Assembly: GCA_034509755.1 (NCBI GenBank)
Contig: CM067555.1
Coordinates: 20,410,142 to 20,474,141 of the forward strand
Source: Anisodus tanguticus
Lineage: Eukaryota > Streptophyta > Magnoliopsida > Solanales > Solanaceae
Direction: 5' to 3'
DNA: 64,000 nucleotides
The notes beneath the pieces were generated by a model. It did not search any database, was not told the origin of the DNA, and worked only from the letters and a program-made list of their open reading frames with translations. A program made the position numbers and the translations under genes. Numbering within the stretch: the stretch's first letter is position 1; each line of letters starts with the position of its first letter. This document shows, in pieces, positions 11,901 through 23,410 of this stretch.

Positions 11901-12389
11901 CGACGTGGATTAATTTGACCAACAAATACCAATTCCAACCAAAGAACCACAGGAAATTATCAAGAAACTAGAATAGTTTTTTTTCAGAATGTAATTATTT
12001 TAATTGCAATTTTATTATGTAATTTGCAAATTTTGGACAACACCACAAAGTTGCAATTTCGACAATTGTATTTGTATTACAAAAAAATCATATGTCTATT
12101 AAATAATATAAGAGGCACAAAAATAGCATTGGGATGTTTTTATTACACTATCTTGTCTTGTTTAATATTGATTTTTTTTATACATATGTTATTAAAAAAA
12201 AAAGAAGGAAAAACCGCCAGAACCCGATCCCGCCCCGCCCGCCCCGACCCGAATCCGACGGGATCGGGATCGGGATCGGGACGGACTTCGGCAAATTCCG
12301 CCAAACCCGATCCCGCCCCCGCCCCCGCCCGACCCGACCCCGCCAAATAGGGCCCGCCAGACCCGAGCCCAGCCCACTGGCCAACACTA
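8912..12389 (+). mobile_element. hAT-superfamily DNA transposon, near full length
   Basis: The perfect 8-bp target duplication cttttgac flanks the element (8904-8911 and 12390-12397), and 8 bp is diagnostic for hAT. The imperfect terminal inverted repeats are tagagctggtcagtgggc on the left and tagtgttggccagtgggc on the right, read inwards. Both subterminal regions (8925-9075 and 12218-12375) are very GC-rich with repeated cccgaccc/cgggatcgg words, in contrast to the AT-rich interior. The interior carries one degenerate plus-strand transposase. A second, opposite copy of the family is at 46925-48350. It cannot transpose autonomously as it stands. Confidence 0.93.
9581..11913 (+). pseudogene. 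hAT transposase with BED zinc finger, disrupted
   Basis: It begins in a Ser/Lys-rich leader. A BED-type finger follows at about 9880-10020 (AWIFFDRDVENQ...RCKIY...LMRHVVRAH), in which the second cysteine has become tyrosine. The RNase H-like catalytic region is in 9976-10797, with YRYIDDGHTG and KCASHIYNLIVKDGL. The element continues at 10798-11460 after a stop codon. The C-terminal hAT dimerisation region (11560-11913) keeps IQASSTASE and FRDWIRAERRR. Several stops and frameshifts are visible: before 9841, at 10797, at 11460 and at 11659. A 12-G run at 9978-9989 sits in the finger linker. In the family this protein binds the TIRs and catalyses cut-and-paste movement. Confidence 0.88.
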
Positions 12390-12397
12390 CTTTTGAC

Positions 12398-12657
12398 AAC
12401 CAATGGTGCTAAGGGGATAAAAGTAACTCTTTCCTTTTAAAGACTTTTTTGCTTTGAGGTTTTAATGACTGTTGATTACAGTTGGTTTGGAGAAAATAAA
12501 AAATTTCTCTTCAAAAAAATTAATTTAATAAGCTTGTAAGTATAACAACCTAATAGCGCTATGATACACTTAATAACAACATGATAACGCTTTTATACTA
12601 TTCTTTCTAGTTTATTTTACTTATCGTTTTTACTAAAAAAAAATAGATGGTCCAAAA
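12398..12657. other. AT-rich spacer
   Basis: This is host sequence between the hAT element and the next small element. I see no reading frame, RNA gene or repeat in it. Confidence 0.4.
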
Positions 12658-12659
12658 TA

Positions 12660-13671
12660 CTTCCTCCGTCTCAAAATATTTATCGTACTTACTAAAAATA
12701 TTTATCGTTTTATTTAATCAAAATAAATTTAAGTAGTTTTTTTTAATTTTACCCTTGTATTAGTTACATTAATGTGCAGATTTTGTGAGTTTACATGCAA
12801 AGGAAAAAGATGCTCCAATTTACCTTGTGCTTTTTAATAATTATTGATCCTTGGAAATTAGTAAGTGCAATATTTGTCATCTAATCTTTACCCTATTACA
12901 TTCTATATAAAACATTACTGCCATAACAAATCTCAATACTACTACGAGACGATGGATAGAGATTTTTTGGTTCCTGCCGTGATTTTTGATGAATATTTTC
13001 AAATCTTCATTTTGAACAAATTGAGGAAAATTTAAAAGTTTCAATGAAAATTAATTCAGTTTTTTTTTTTATCTTCAATTTAGTTAGGCAGCTAGAGTAA
13101 TTGTCAGGTGTCCGTTTGTATATTTAAGATTGTCTTTTGCATGCTTTGAAATTACTAGCAACATTTAAGAGGTTTTCATCAGTAATCTAGTAAATATTTA
13201 TTAAGGAGAGATTACGTGATTTAATATGTGTAAAGAATGAATTTTGGGCTTAACTCAACCTCAAAAGTTAGCTTGTAGGTGAGGATTGTCCAAGTCCATA
13301 TAAGGAGTCCATGTTCCCATTCCATATCCGACGTGAGACTCTTACACGCCCCCACACGCCTAGACCTTGTTAACTGGAGTGTGGATAATATAATTTGGGG
13401 GCTCAACATATGTGAACAAAGAATTGGAATGTGCCTGACTCTGATACCATGTAAAGAATGAATCTTGGGCCTAACTCAACCCCAAAAGCTAGCTTGTTGG
13501 ATGAAGATTGTCCAAGTCCATATAAGGAGTCCAAGTTCCCATTACATATCTGACGTGAGACTCTTAACATTATGTTAAGAAGACAAACTAGTCAAAATAC
13601 TATTCTTATAGTATATGATTTGTTATGTGGCGTGTAAATGAAAAATGCGACAAGTATTTTGAACGAAGGGG
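12660..13671. mobile_element. Stowaway/Tc1-mariner-like non-autonomous element
   Basis: The left end reads cttcctccgtctcaaaatat and the right end, inverted, reads cccttcgttcaaaatacttg. Both resemble the Stowaway consensus end (CTCCCTCCGT...CAAAATA). The bases directly outside are ta on both sides, the expected 2-bp target. The interior is AT-rich without coding capacity. It is longer than a usual MITE because a 341-bp TRIM sits inside it at 13229-13569. Confidence 0.5.
13229..13569 (-). mobile_element. TRIM (terminal-repeat retrotransposon in miniature)
   Basis: Two LTRs of 118 and 120 bp (13229-13346 and 13450-13569) run tgtaaagaatgaat...ca and enclose 103 bp. On the minus strand the right LTR is followed directly by tggtatcagagtc, a perfect start of an initiator-Met tRNA primer-binding site. 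A polypurine tract (gtgggggcg) precedes the left LTR. The target duplication is nearly perfect (atatg on the left, ttatg on the right). There is no coding capacity, so it must have been moved by proteins of another LTR element. Confidence 0.9.
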
Positions 13672-13673
13672 TA

Positions 13674-14048
13674 GTTGTCATTTTAAAAAAACCAAAATAT
13701 AATTAAGTATATTTTTCTATTTTGCCCTTAGTAATAATTATTCTTGAAAGCCATAAATATTGACTAATTAGTAATTAGCATAAAAAATGTAAGAGAAGAA
13801 CACATACACACACTCCAATATTGTGATTGCTTAGATTAACTCACGTCTATTACTACTATGACTACAATTAATTGTTTCATATCTTAACTATACTCCCACC
13901 ACTGCATAAATTGAGAGAATATTTATCAAAGAGATATTAACATTCTAAATAATTATAAATAATAAATAAAGAGTATAATAGTCAAAATACATAATTTCTT
14001 AATGCAGTATAAAACAAAAATGCGACAAGTAAAATGCACCAGAGGGAG
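13674..14048. mobile_element. Possible second Stowaway-like element (one recognisable end)
   Basis: The right end, inverted, reads ctccctctggtgcattttac and is followed by ta, again Stowaway-like. I could not find a convincing matching left end, so it may be a truncated element or part of a composite with the neighbour. Confidence 0.3.
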
Positions 14049-14449
14049 TACTTGATAAAGAATTGTGTTAGGACTCCAAGAAATTGATAAGAAAAGTTAA
14101 GAACTTATGATCCGTTCTTCGTGAGAATTATTCACTTTTTTCAGAATATTTTTTCATTTAATCAGTATTTAATTATGAAATTATCCATTTTCTTTTCAAA
14201 TTCAACTTGGAATTGGACAAATTTGAAAAAGTGCTCTAACCAAGTTTTTTCAACTCACTTTTGAGCATTGGAAAAATTGTAATTTTCAAATTTTAGCCTA
14301 TTATGAAATAAAAACTATAAAGTAAATACACCAGAGACAAGTATTTTGAGAGAGACTGATAAATTATTTAACTTCAAACTGATGTACATATGAATTGAAT
14401 TGACTTCCTATTTATAGAGGAACTGAAGCTGCTCTGTAGGCTACTTAAA

Positions 14450-14615
14450 AGAAGCTGTTGTGTAAGCTACTTGCAAGCTGCCTGCTTGATTGTAAGCTTA
14501 TCCATGAAAAGTTGTTTTGTAAGCTCTTGCAAGCTGCCTACTTGATTGTAAGCTTATCCATGAGAAGCTGTTGTGTAAGCTACTTGCAACTTGCCTACTT
14601 ATTATAAGTTTATCC
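14450..14615. repeat. Three tandem copies of a ~58-bp unit inside the Copia B LTR
   Basis: The unit contains tgtaagctacttgcaagctgcct and gattgtaagcttatccat. The copies start near 14450, 14504 and 14562 and differ by point changes. The array lies in U3/R sequence of the minus-strand LTR. Confidence 0.75.
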
Positions 14616-14867
14616 AAGAAGTGGTGTATTGGAATGGACATCCACAATACATTGTATTTATAACACCCCTCTTGGATGTTCATCAATAGATAATGTACCT
14701 CGTTAAAACCTTACTAGGAAAAACTCAGTGAAAAAAATCCAAGTGAAGGAAAAAGAGTACACATCTAGTAATACATGTTACAAGCTGTCTCATTAAAAAC
14801 TTTAACAGGAAAATTCAATGGGATAAAATATTGATTAAGAGAAAAAGTGTACGTGTATTTTACTCCC

Positions 14868-17850
14868 CTAATAAAGACCACAATTTAGATGTCGAAGTCT
14901 TCGCATTCCAATCATGGATATCATCTTCTCAAAAGTTGCAGTTGGCAAAGATTTAGTGAACAAATCTGCAGGATTATCACTTGAACGAATTTGTTGCACA
15001 TCAATATCACTATTCTTATGGAGATCATGTGTGAAGAATAACTTTGGTGAAATGTGTTTCATTATGTCTCCTTTTATGAATCCTCACTTTAATTGGGCCA
15101 TGCATGTGGCATTGTCTTCATATAAGGTTGTGAGTATTTTTGTATCACAATTCAGGCCACATCTTCCTCTGATGAGATGTAACACTGATCTCAATCACAC
15201 ACATTCTCTACTTGCTTCATGAATAGCTATTATTTCAGTATGATTTGAAGAAGTAGCAACAATAGACTACTTTGTAGATCACCATGATATAGCAGTATTT
15301 ACGCATGTAAACAGATAACCCGTTTGAGACTGACCTTTATGTGGGTCAGATAAATAACCTGCATCTGCATAACCAACAAAATCTGCACTATGCTTGTTAG
15401 CATAAAACAGACCCATATCAATAGTTTTCTTTAGATATCACAGTATATGCTTAATTTCGTTCCAATGCCTCCGTGTAGGAAAAGAACTATATCTTGCTAG
15501 CAAATTAACAGAAAACTCTATGTAGGTCTTGTAGCGTTAGCAAGATACATAAGTGCACCAATGACACTAATCTATGATTCTTCAGGACCAAAAAGGTCTT
15601 CATTTTTTTCTTGAGGTCGGAACAGATCTTTACTCATTTCAAGTGAACGAACAATCATTGGAGTACTTAAGGGATGTGCATTGTTCATGTAAAATCGTTT
15701 TAATTTTTTTCCGGTATAGGAAAATTGATGGATAAAGTTCCCATCTGCTAAATGTTCAATTTGCAGATCAAGACAAAGTTTTATCTTTCCAAGATCTTTC
15801 ATCTCAAACTCTTTCTTTAAATATTCAATTGCCTTGTATAGCTCTTTTGGAGTTCTAATGAGATTTATGTCATCAACATAAATAACAAGTATAACAACTA
15901 TGATATTAATTTCTTAATAAAAACACATGGACAAATGGTATTATTTATATAACATTCGTATATCAAGTACTCACTGAGGCGATTATATCACATGCGCCCT
16001 GATTGTTTTAGATCAAATAATGATCTTTGTAATCTGATTAAATACATCTCCCAAGATTTTACAAATACTTCAGGCATTTTAAATTCTTATGAAATTTTCA
16101 TATAAATTTCATTATCAAGTGATTCTTAAAGGTAAGTTGTAATCACATTCATTAGGTGTATTTCAAGTTTTTCATGTACATCTAAACTGATGAGATATTG
16201 AACTGATATTGCATCCATAACGGATGAATATGTTTCTTCATAGTCAATATCGGGTCTTTGAGAGAATACTTGTGCAACAAGGCGTGCCTTGTATCTCACA
16301 ATTTCATTTCTCTCGTTCCTTTTCTGCACCAACTGGTTTTACACCATCATGTGTTTGACCTACTGGTTCAGAAACTTCGCGTTTAGCAAGTAAATTCAAT
16401 TCTGATTGAACTGCCTCTTGCCATTTTGGCTAATCACATCTTCGTCGACATTCTTCAACAGATATAGATTTTTGATCCTCACTCTCTTTCATAATATTCA
16501 TTGCAACATTATATGCAAAAACATTATCCACCATAATTTTTGATCGATTCAAATTTATCCCATCACTAATAGAACTTAATGATAATTCTTTACTCACTTG
16601 AGTCTCGAGTTCATTGATATCTTCAAAAATGTCAGGATGAATCAGATCTTGATTCTCTTCATGAGATTCTTTTATAGTGTTACTTTGACCACTGCTTGTC
16701 TTTTTCTTGGATTTCTATCCTTTAAACCTGATGGTCTACCACGCTTCAGGCATGTATGAGATTCAGTAGCTATGACACTAGTAGATGGTCCTGTTGGGAC
16801 ATCAATTCGGATAAGCACATTCTTTGCAGGGATATGTGATTAAGTTATTCTTTTCAAATCAGTAAATACATCTGACATTTGATTTGCTATTTTTTGCAAG
16901 TGGATGATCTTCTGGACCTCATGTTTACATATATGGACACATGGATCAAAATGAGATAGTGATGAAATTTTCCACACAATTTTTCTTTTAATTTCTTTCA
17001 TCTCTCCCCTTAATTGTGGAAAATTTATTTTATCAAATCGACAATCTCAAAATCAAGTAGTGAATAAATCTCCCATTAATGGTACAAGATAGCGAATAAT
17101 AGAAGGTGATTCAAACCCAACATATATTCCTAACCTTCTTTGGGGAGCCAATCGTAGTGCGATGTGATGGTGCAACCGACACATAAATAACACAACCAAA
17201 ATTCAGAGATGAGTAATATTTAGTTTATGATCAAATACTCATTGTAACGGGAAATATTTATTATAAAGAGCCGATCTGAGACGAATAAGTGATGTTACAT
17301 GCAAAACAGCATGACCCCAGACGGTAGTGGAAAATCGTATTTTCATATGGCATGCGTTGTTCCACTATCAATCACACTAATATCTTCATGATTGATCATT
17401 GATCCAGATAAAATTTGAGAAATTTCCATATATTATTTCTAATGAAAACATAGACAAAGTGAATATTATAGTAAATATCATTATCAAAACATGATTTACG
17501 CTTTATTCACAATGCTCATAACCATATAAATCGGATCACTAAAACAAAAATGACTTATCTTTTAACATAATTATACTAGCTAATACAAACAACATGAATT
17601 ACATATTTCAAGTTTCTACAGATTCATCTCTGATTACAGGATCTATTTCTGGGAGTGCAAAGTAATCAGCTACATCCAAAGGCATGCAATCATCATTATC
17701 TCCAGATTTTTTTTTTGCTTCAGCATTCTTTTTTATCTTTTTGAGGGAGGCTTGATAAAGATCAACTAGGTGTTTTGGCATACAACGGGAACGCGACTAG
17801 TGCCCTTTCCTCCACATCGGTAACATTTATTTCCTGAACTTTTCTTTTGC
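14868..17850 (-). pseudogene. Copia family B gag-pol remnants
   Basis: Only fragments survive. The RNase H tail has QQIRSSDNPADLFTKSLP. The RT segment contains MKDLGKIKLCLDLQIEHL. An RT palm region has RYKARLVAQVFSQRPDIDYEETYS. The integrase C-terminus and a gag zinc knuckle with adjacent Lys-rich sequence complete the set. Frameshifts and stops lie between all of them, and RT catalytic YVDD is not intact in any frame I read. Domain order and orientation agree with one decayed element. Confidence 0.75.
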
Positions 17851-17895
17851 ACCGCTTCATGCTTTTCATCCTTCTTTTTACACTGCTGGCGTTGA

Positions 17896-18784
17896 AGGAT
17901 ATTATTTTAAATATTCTTTATAAAAAGTATAACGAAACACAACTCTATCTTCAATTCTAACTTCATAAAAAATCAAATGAAGAAAAAGATATTTGGAATC
18001 TATGGCCTAACGCCTACTTAAAGAAAATATGTAGAAGCTTATAAGAAAATGGGATATTGCCAAATGGATGTTTTTTTTGTGCTTATTTTCTATCTTCTAA
18101 ACACTACAAAGAGAGTGACGTCACTCTCCATGCTACTTGACACTGCAAAACGGTTTTAGATTGAAAATGCTATATTTCATGAGGTAACAACAATACCCCA
18201 TAGTTAAGTAGTAAACTGACAAATTGTGTTTAGTTTAAGAGTTTTGAGGTATTAACTATCATTAATAGTCGTGGCAAGACAGATGTGACAAATTCTTTCA
18301 CATCCCTTGTATAATTGTGCTGAGAAATAAGATCAATTCCTTGAGGAAACATTCTTTAAAATACTCATAGCTATTCTTGATTGCTTCTCAACCTCAACTA
18401 AATCAAACTATACAAATGCCAATTACAATAGCAATCAGCTAGCTTGTCTCCATTCCAAAACAAGAATCACAGGGTAAACTGTCAAATCAGATTTCGAAAA
18501 GTCAATCTAAAATGTATCCTATCCCTCTCAGAAATGGATACATGTTAGATTGTAGAATCATGCCACCAGTGGAACACTCGGAAGAATAAATTCTGAAGTA
18601 ACAAATTACATCATATACCAAACACCATAAAACTTGTTCATTAAAAAGTACATATACTGTAGCACTTGGAAACCAATATACCAAATATCCGTCACACTAT
18701 TAATATTTCCTCAAGTAAAAAAAGATGATTGCATAAGGAGTTCTCTCACTTATAAGGTCCATCTGATACCCTATCAATCGATAT
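17896..18784. other. Spacer and 3' flank of the ADF gene
   Basis: This is AT-rich sequence without a supported coding region. The part next to 18785 must contain the ADF 3' untranslated region. I did not find an unambiguous AATAAA signal on the minus strand, so its end is not given. Confidence 0.4.
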
Positions 18785-21025
18785 CTAGTTGGCGCGGCTC
18801 TTAATAACATCAAGTCCCATTTCAGTTGGGTCAGTTGCTTGCAACTCAACCTGAATTCCGTCAAGCTCTCTCTTGAATCTTTCCTTTGTACTGGCATAGA
18901 TCATCTTGCTTCTCACCCTTGCTGTGTCAGGGGACCTTGAAGAAGAAAAAAAAATGCACTGAGACAAAAGCAATATAACAATTTCATTTTAAAATGCACC
19001 CAAGGGTGAAGTCTCAGGTTCAAATTCCAACGGAAAAAAAAACACTAGGTGATTTCTTCCATCCGTCTAAGCGTTGGTGGACAGAGTTACATGGTACCTA
19101 TTGCTGGTGGGAGGTAGCAGGTGCCTCGTGTAACGAGTCAAGGTGCGCACAAGCTGGCCTGGACACCAGAGTTATCACAAGAACTTTTTTTTTTGTTTAA
19201 AATGCTTATGAATATTAAGAATACCATGCAATGAAAATGATCCTGCTTTTCTGGCAATTCTCTGCAGTGACGAAATCAAAATCGTAGACAGCATATCTAC
19301 ATTCATTTTCAGGAAGATTAGCAGCGAAATCCTCGTAACTTTCGGTTGGCTCACCAACCTTTTCAACCACAACCTGCTTTTGTTTCTCCTCTATCTTAAA
19401 AACAATAAAGCGGTGAGTTCGTTTTGCTTTCAGCTCCAAGAACCTTAACTTGCAGTCATCATGCACAGCCATCCCAGACGCTGCATTAGCCTATACAATA
19501 ACCAAAATCATCTGATTGTGTTAGAACTTGTTTAACGTTTAATCAATCACAAGATTGTGAAGTAAAACGATTCAATACTTCTCATCGAATTCAATCAAAA
19601 GAGACCATCACAATAGAAATCCATTGTTCTATTAATCAATCAAGACACACACAAGCAATAACACTAAATGTTTACTAGGTTCCATTCACGGAAATTGATG
19701 TCGTTGCATCAGTCTGCAGCAGCTGAATTTTTATCCTTGTCATAACATAGCTTACTAGACTGTCCTAAACAAGAGCAACTCCTGCATTTAGGGTAATGAT
19801 TGGGAGGGGGGGGGGGGGGGAAGGAGGGAGAGGGAGCAGGTGGCTCCAACATGTAGTATATATAGGGGAGTCAAAATATAAAAAACTAAATACACGAAGT
19901 AGTCAAGGGGATTCAACATGTAGTATATATACATCAAAGTTTTTTTTACCTATTTACATAATGTATTTTTGGGTATCAATTGATACCCCTTGATTCAAGG
20001 TGGCTCCACCACTGGCGGGTGGAGAGTCAAGTTTCAAGTGAATCTTGGCAGCAGATGATCACAAGCAGTTAAAGAGCTCATATAAGAGCTACAACAATGC
20101 TTGCTTTCTCTGCTACCTCACTTACTTTAGTATCAAATAGGACACGAATTGATGGGAACACAGGAAGACTGCATCATCATAATAGAAGATTAATCCTCCA
20201 GAAACAAATGCCAATTATCATCAGCTAGACGACGACGACAACAACCGCACCAAAAAAAAAAAGCAATGATCTTTGATGGTCTAATTGAGTTAATCCGGGT
20301 CCATTCTTATTCATATATTCTTACAATACACAGGAGCAAAGTAATAGAAAAAAAAAAATCCAAAAGCGAAAAATGCTAAACATGCATTAGATCAAAAGTG
20401 TACAACTCCCATAAACCCCCTAGATAGAAACTCATAATCTCTAACAAAGCCAAGACTCAGTAGATTCAAAATTAGATCAAAATCATCAAACACATCAGAT
20501 CGATGGTATAAAAACTAATTAAACAATTCTTCTGAGCTGAACCAAGATAATATTTTTAGCCAAAACCCACATAGACTATCTCAGCAGATCAAAAACTAAA
20601 CCCATTTACAAAATCTTTCTACTAAAACACACACACACACACCAAGAAAAAAAAAAACAAGACGAAATCAACAGAGAAATTTCCATAAAGATCACTTTTT
20701 TAGCCTAACACCCATATAGATTATATCATCAGATCAAAAACTAAACTCATTTACAAATGGGGTAAATTCAAAGAGATTGAAGAAGTTTAGTTCGCAAGAT
20801 TTCAAGCAAAAATAAACAGAAAAATTCCATAAAGATCACTTTTTTAGCCAACACCCATATGAGATTATCTAATCAGATAAGAAACTAAACACATTCACAA
20901 AATCTTTCTACTAAACCACACACACACACACACACACACCAAGAACAACAAAACAAAAACAAATCAATAAAATCTGATAAAAGAATGCAAGAAAAGAAAA
21001 AGGGTATTGAAATTAGAGTCACCAT
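18785..21025 (-). CDS. Actin-depolymerizing factor (ADF/cofilin), intact three-exon gene
   Basis: The coding exons on the minus strand are the single ATG codon (21025-21023), 19490-19225 and 18935-18785. They total 420 nt, that is 139 residues plus TAG, exactly the usual plant ADF length. An ATG-only first exon is the known structure of plant ADF genes. Splice signals are ATG|GTGACT...TATAG|GCT for intron 1 and GCATG|GTATT...TTCAAG|GTC for intron 2. The protein starts MANAASGMAVHDDCKLRF, with the regulatory Ser6. It carries the ADF-H core with YAVYDFDFVTAENCQKSRI, and ends GLDVI KSRAN. It binds F- and G-actin and severs filaments in the cytoplasm. Ile replaces the more usual Phe in RIIFIAW. 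Intron 2 holds a SINE. No damage is visible in the exons, so this is the one probable working gene here. Confidence 0.96.
18998..19195 (+). mobile_element. tRNA-derived SINE in ADF intron 2
   Basis: The body runs from acccaagggtg to a T-rich tail (tttttttttttg). It is flanked by a perfect 10-bp duplication tttaaaatgc (18988-18997 and 19196-19205). A pol III B box is present (ggttcaaattcc, near 19018). The middle block with ggtggacagagttac and ggtagcaggtgcctcgtg matches the solanaceous SINE type I know. The A-box part between acccaagggtg and aagtctcagg seems deleted. It lies antisense to the ADF gene. Confidence 0.88.
19491..21022 (-). other. ADF intron 1 (1,532 bp)
   Basis: This long leader-proximal intron separates the ATG exon from the rest. 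It contains a 17-G-rich run (19803-19820) and a repeat-like block at about 19840-20010 bounded by ggtggctcca words, possibly a small non-autonomous element. It also contains a triplicated block at 20551-20990 and two CA microsatellites. First introns of plant actin-cytoskeleton genes often raise expression; whether this one does is unknown. Confidence 0.8.
20551..20990. repeat. Three imperfect ~145-bp tandem copies with CA microsatellites in ADF intron 1
   Basis: Copies start near 20551, 20698 and 20841. Each opens with ttttagcc, then acacccatat-like sequence and atcagatcaaaaactaaac. Copies one and two also end in ccataaagatcactt. Copies one and three contain aaatctttctactaaa followed by a CA run (20625-20643 and 20917-20939); copy two lacks it. 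Confidence 0.75.
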
Positions 21026-22328
21026 TTTGATTGTATTGGAAATTGAAGAAGAAGAACGCGGTGTTTTTTGTGAATGGAAAGCTCTTCTTCTTAATAAGGT
21101 GGCTTCTCAATGGACGGGAATTTTTATTCTGTGGTTGACTGGTTGTCGTATACCCTCATATTCGTGTGAGTGCCAATAATATTTTACTAATCACTTGGCG
21201 CCGCCGGCTTAAGCTTAGTTGTGTATCGCACGGTGACGTTTTGGTCATTGTGGTTTATTAAAATATCATTTTACCTTTTTCAATAGCTAAATTTAATTTT
21301 CACAATTTCGAGTCCTCGGAATAGTTTTTTTTTTTTTGGGTGGGAGTGGTGCTCCAAAATAGGGTCTGCAACGCCTACTCTAAAGTGAGTATCAAACACC
21401 GGATGATAAATAAAAAAAATACTCAAACATAGAAGTTTATAAAGTACATAACTTAACCTACCATAAAATTAAAATTAAGATGCCAATATAATAAAAAATA
21501 TTCAATGTTTCTAATTTTTAACATTATTTGAATTTTCGAGTCTATATGATCGCAAATTTTGATTCATATTAAATATAATTTTTTTCTAAAGCCTATTATT
21601 TGCATAAAATTGATAAGTTCTAAATGAAAATTACATTAAAAAATTCACATATTTATGATTACTTTTATTTTCTTTTTAAATTATCCATATGATGTGCCAC
21701 ATTTGCTTTTGAATCCTGACAAGTTCGAATTACATGGGGGTAAGGTCTATTAAATTGATAAGCACTCTCTATTAAATATTTTTTATTTTCATGGATTGAA
21801 TCCAAAGCCTCCAATTAAAAAATGGAGGGATCATATCTATCTACAATAATCCTTGGCGGTGGTTAATTTACTATAACATCGTAAATTGTTTGTTATTTTA
21901 TTTATTTGTATAGGGTATTAAATATTTTCTCGTAGTATAAGGCTTCGCTTGTAAGAGCAAGCTGAGCTAAAAGAGATATATTACCTTTACCATACGTATT
22001 AAAGTACTCAATAAGATGTTTATTTTTCTTTTTCATTTTATATTTTTCTCATTTAAAAAAAAATGTCAATTGAGTAACAGATTGGAAAGTAATTGCCACA
22101 AAGAGATGAGGTCCATATGGAATCTTTCTTTGCATTTGTCTGCGTTAGTCCCACGCTATATGATTTTAAATATTCTTTTTGGACATTTATTTATTCTGTG
22201 CACAAAATTACATAAAATTATGAAGAAAGAAAATAATACTGGCAGTGCAACTCAAGCAAAGTGGGTGAAATAGTAGCAGTGTATCTCAAGAAAAGACGTT
22301 ATTTTTGTTTTCTTTAGAAATGAAGGTA
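21026..22328. other. ADF 5' untranslated region and promoter, then AT-rich spacer
   Basis: The sequence next to the start codon is CT-rich on the minus strand (ttcttcttcttc), as in many plant leaders. An aataaaaa stretch near 21125 is a weak TATA candidate. Beyond about 21200 the sequence is AT-rich intergenic DNA in which I recognise no gene. Confidence 0.4.
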
Positions 22329-22333
22329 ACTTT

Positions 22334-23410
22334 TGTTGGATATGTAAAGCAGTACGAGAAGTAAATAAATATTACAAGTGTTCGAAAGGATAAACAAACA
22401 AGCCAACATTATAATTGCCATAAGCTGGTTGAGTCTTGAATCTTGAATCTTGATAACCTGAAATCAAGAAACACTAAATCTGGATTGTTACAACTGTGGC
22501 TGAATCGAGAGATGACTCTCTGTCTTTAAGACAAGATTGCCCCGTATATATGCTTTTACATTAGCGGGCAATAGTCTCCCAAGATAAAACATCAACTAAT
22601 CAACACTACAAAGCAAATATGTTGATTCTGACGAAGAAAACGAACACGAAACGACTTGCTGATTTAGAGGAAAAAGGAAGGAAGAGTTTCTGTTTCGTTG
22701 CTTAGTTTTTGGACAGATTTTGACTTGTTTTTCGTCCTCTCTCTTCTCTATATTTCTTCCTCAAATATGTTTCAGAAGGTTATATAGTGTTTAGGAGAAG
22801 GAGAGGTGATTAAGAAGCCCTTTAAGAGGTGTAATCATGAGTATTCATGGCCAGAAACGTTTTGTAGTAAGTGCAAAACGTTTCAGAAGTTTAATGCCAA
22901 AACTGTTGGCTTTTTGGCTGCTTCCTGAAACTACAGGGACCAAACTGTAAATACTAAACAGTTTGGGATTCAAAAAGGTAATATCAGAAGCCCAAAGCTT
23001 TTGACCCACGACCTGAGCCCAGACCGGGCGGGCGGCGGCGGCGCGCGTGTGGGCTTAGCCTCGAACCCAAGCACATCTAGGTCCTCCCTCCTTCAAACAC
23101 ATGGGTTACCCCTTGGGGTCCCAAACCTTTATCCATTTTTGAGGCTTATAAAGAGAACAATTCTTCCTTTTCCCACCGATGTGGTAGATTTGTCTCATAC
23201 TATATTTTCATGTCTCAAACACCTTACTTCGTGGATCAATATCTCTTTCATTTCTTAACGAAATTTGACGATCCTTGACCCTACGGTCATCTACTCACTT
23301 AGTAGATTATGCACGTGTGAAGAGACAAAGCCTCTAACATGCGGAATCCTAGTGTTTAAGTCATTAAACATGGGTGGACGCACCTCCCCACCAAAGACAA
23401 ATTTCCAACA
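22334..23410 (-). repeat. 3' LTR of Copia family A copy 2
   Basis: This LTR is 1,077 bp. It contains the leader-complementary segment at 22525-22540 and a GC-rich block near 23010-23050 shared with copy 1. Confidence 0.92.

Larger units (their letters stand above)
14347..17895 (-). mobile_element. Decayed Ty1-Copia retrotransposon (family B), 5' end lost
   Basis: A 3' LTR ends at 14665; on the minus strand it begins tgttataaatacaatg with its TATA. A purine tract (ccaagagggg) precedes it. Going right, on the minus strand, come an RNase H C-terminus (14868-15062), RT pieces (15572-15802 and 16126-16332), and the linker between integrase and RT near 17050-17350 (APQRRLGIYVGFESPSIIRYL). A gag zinc knuckle CYRCGGKG follows near 17830. 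The order is correct, but there are stops in all pieces. Most of integrase, protease and N-terminal gag is missing. No 5' LTR is seen near 17900. The exact left edge of the LTR is uncertain. Confidence 0.75.

Noticed and set aside
12134..12412. Arg/Pro- or Gly-rich frames on both strands
   Set aside because: They arise from the GC-rich subterminal block of the hAT element and exist in several frames at once.
19803..19820. Long G run
   Set aside because: A homopolymer, likely subject to sequencing error. Similar runs occur at 9978, 37510 and 53536. No specific function is inferred.
22016..22273. Plus-strand 85-codon frame upstream of Copia A2
   Set aside because: Phe/Lys-rich start from AT-rich DNA, no motif, no conserved context.
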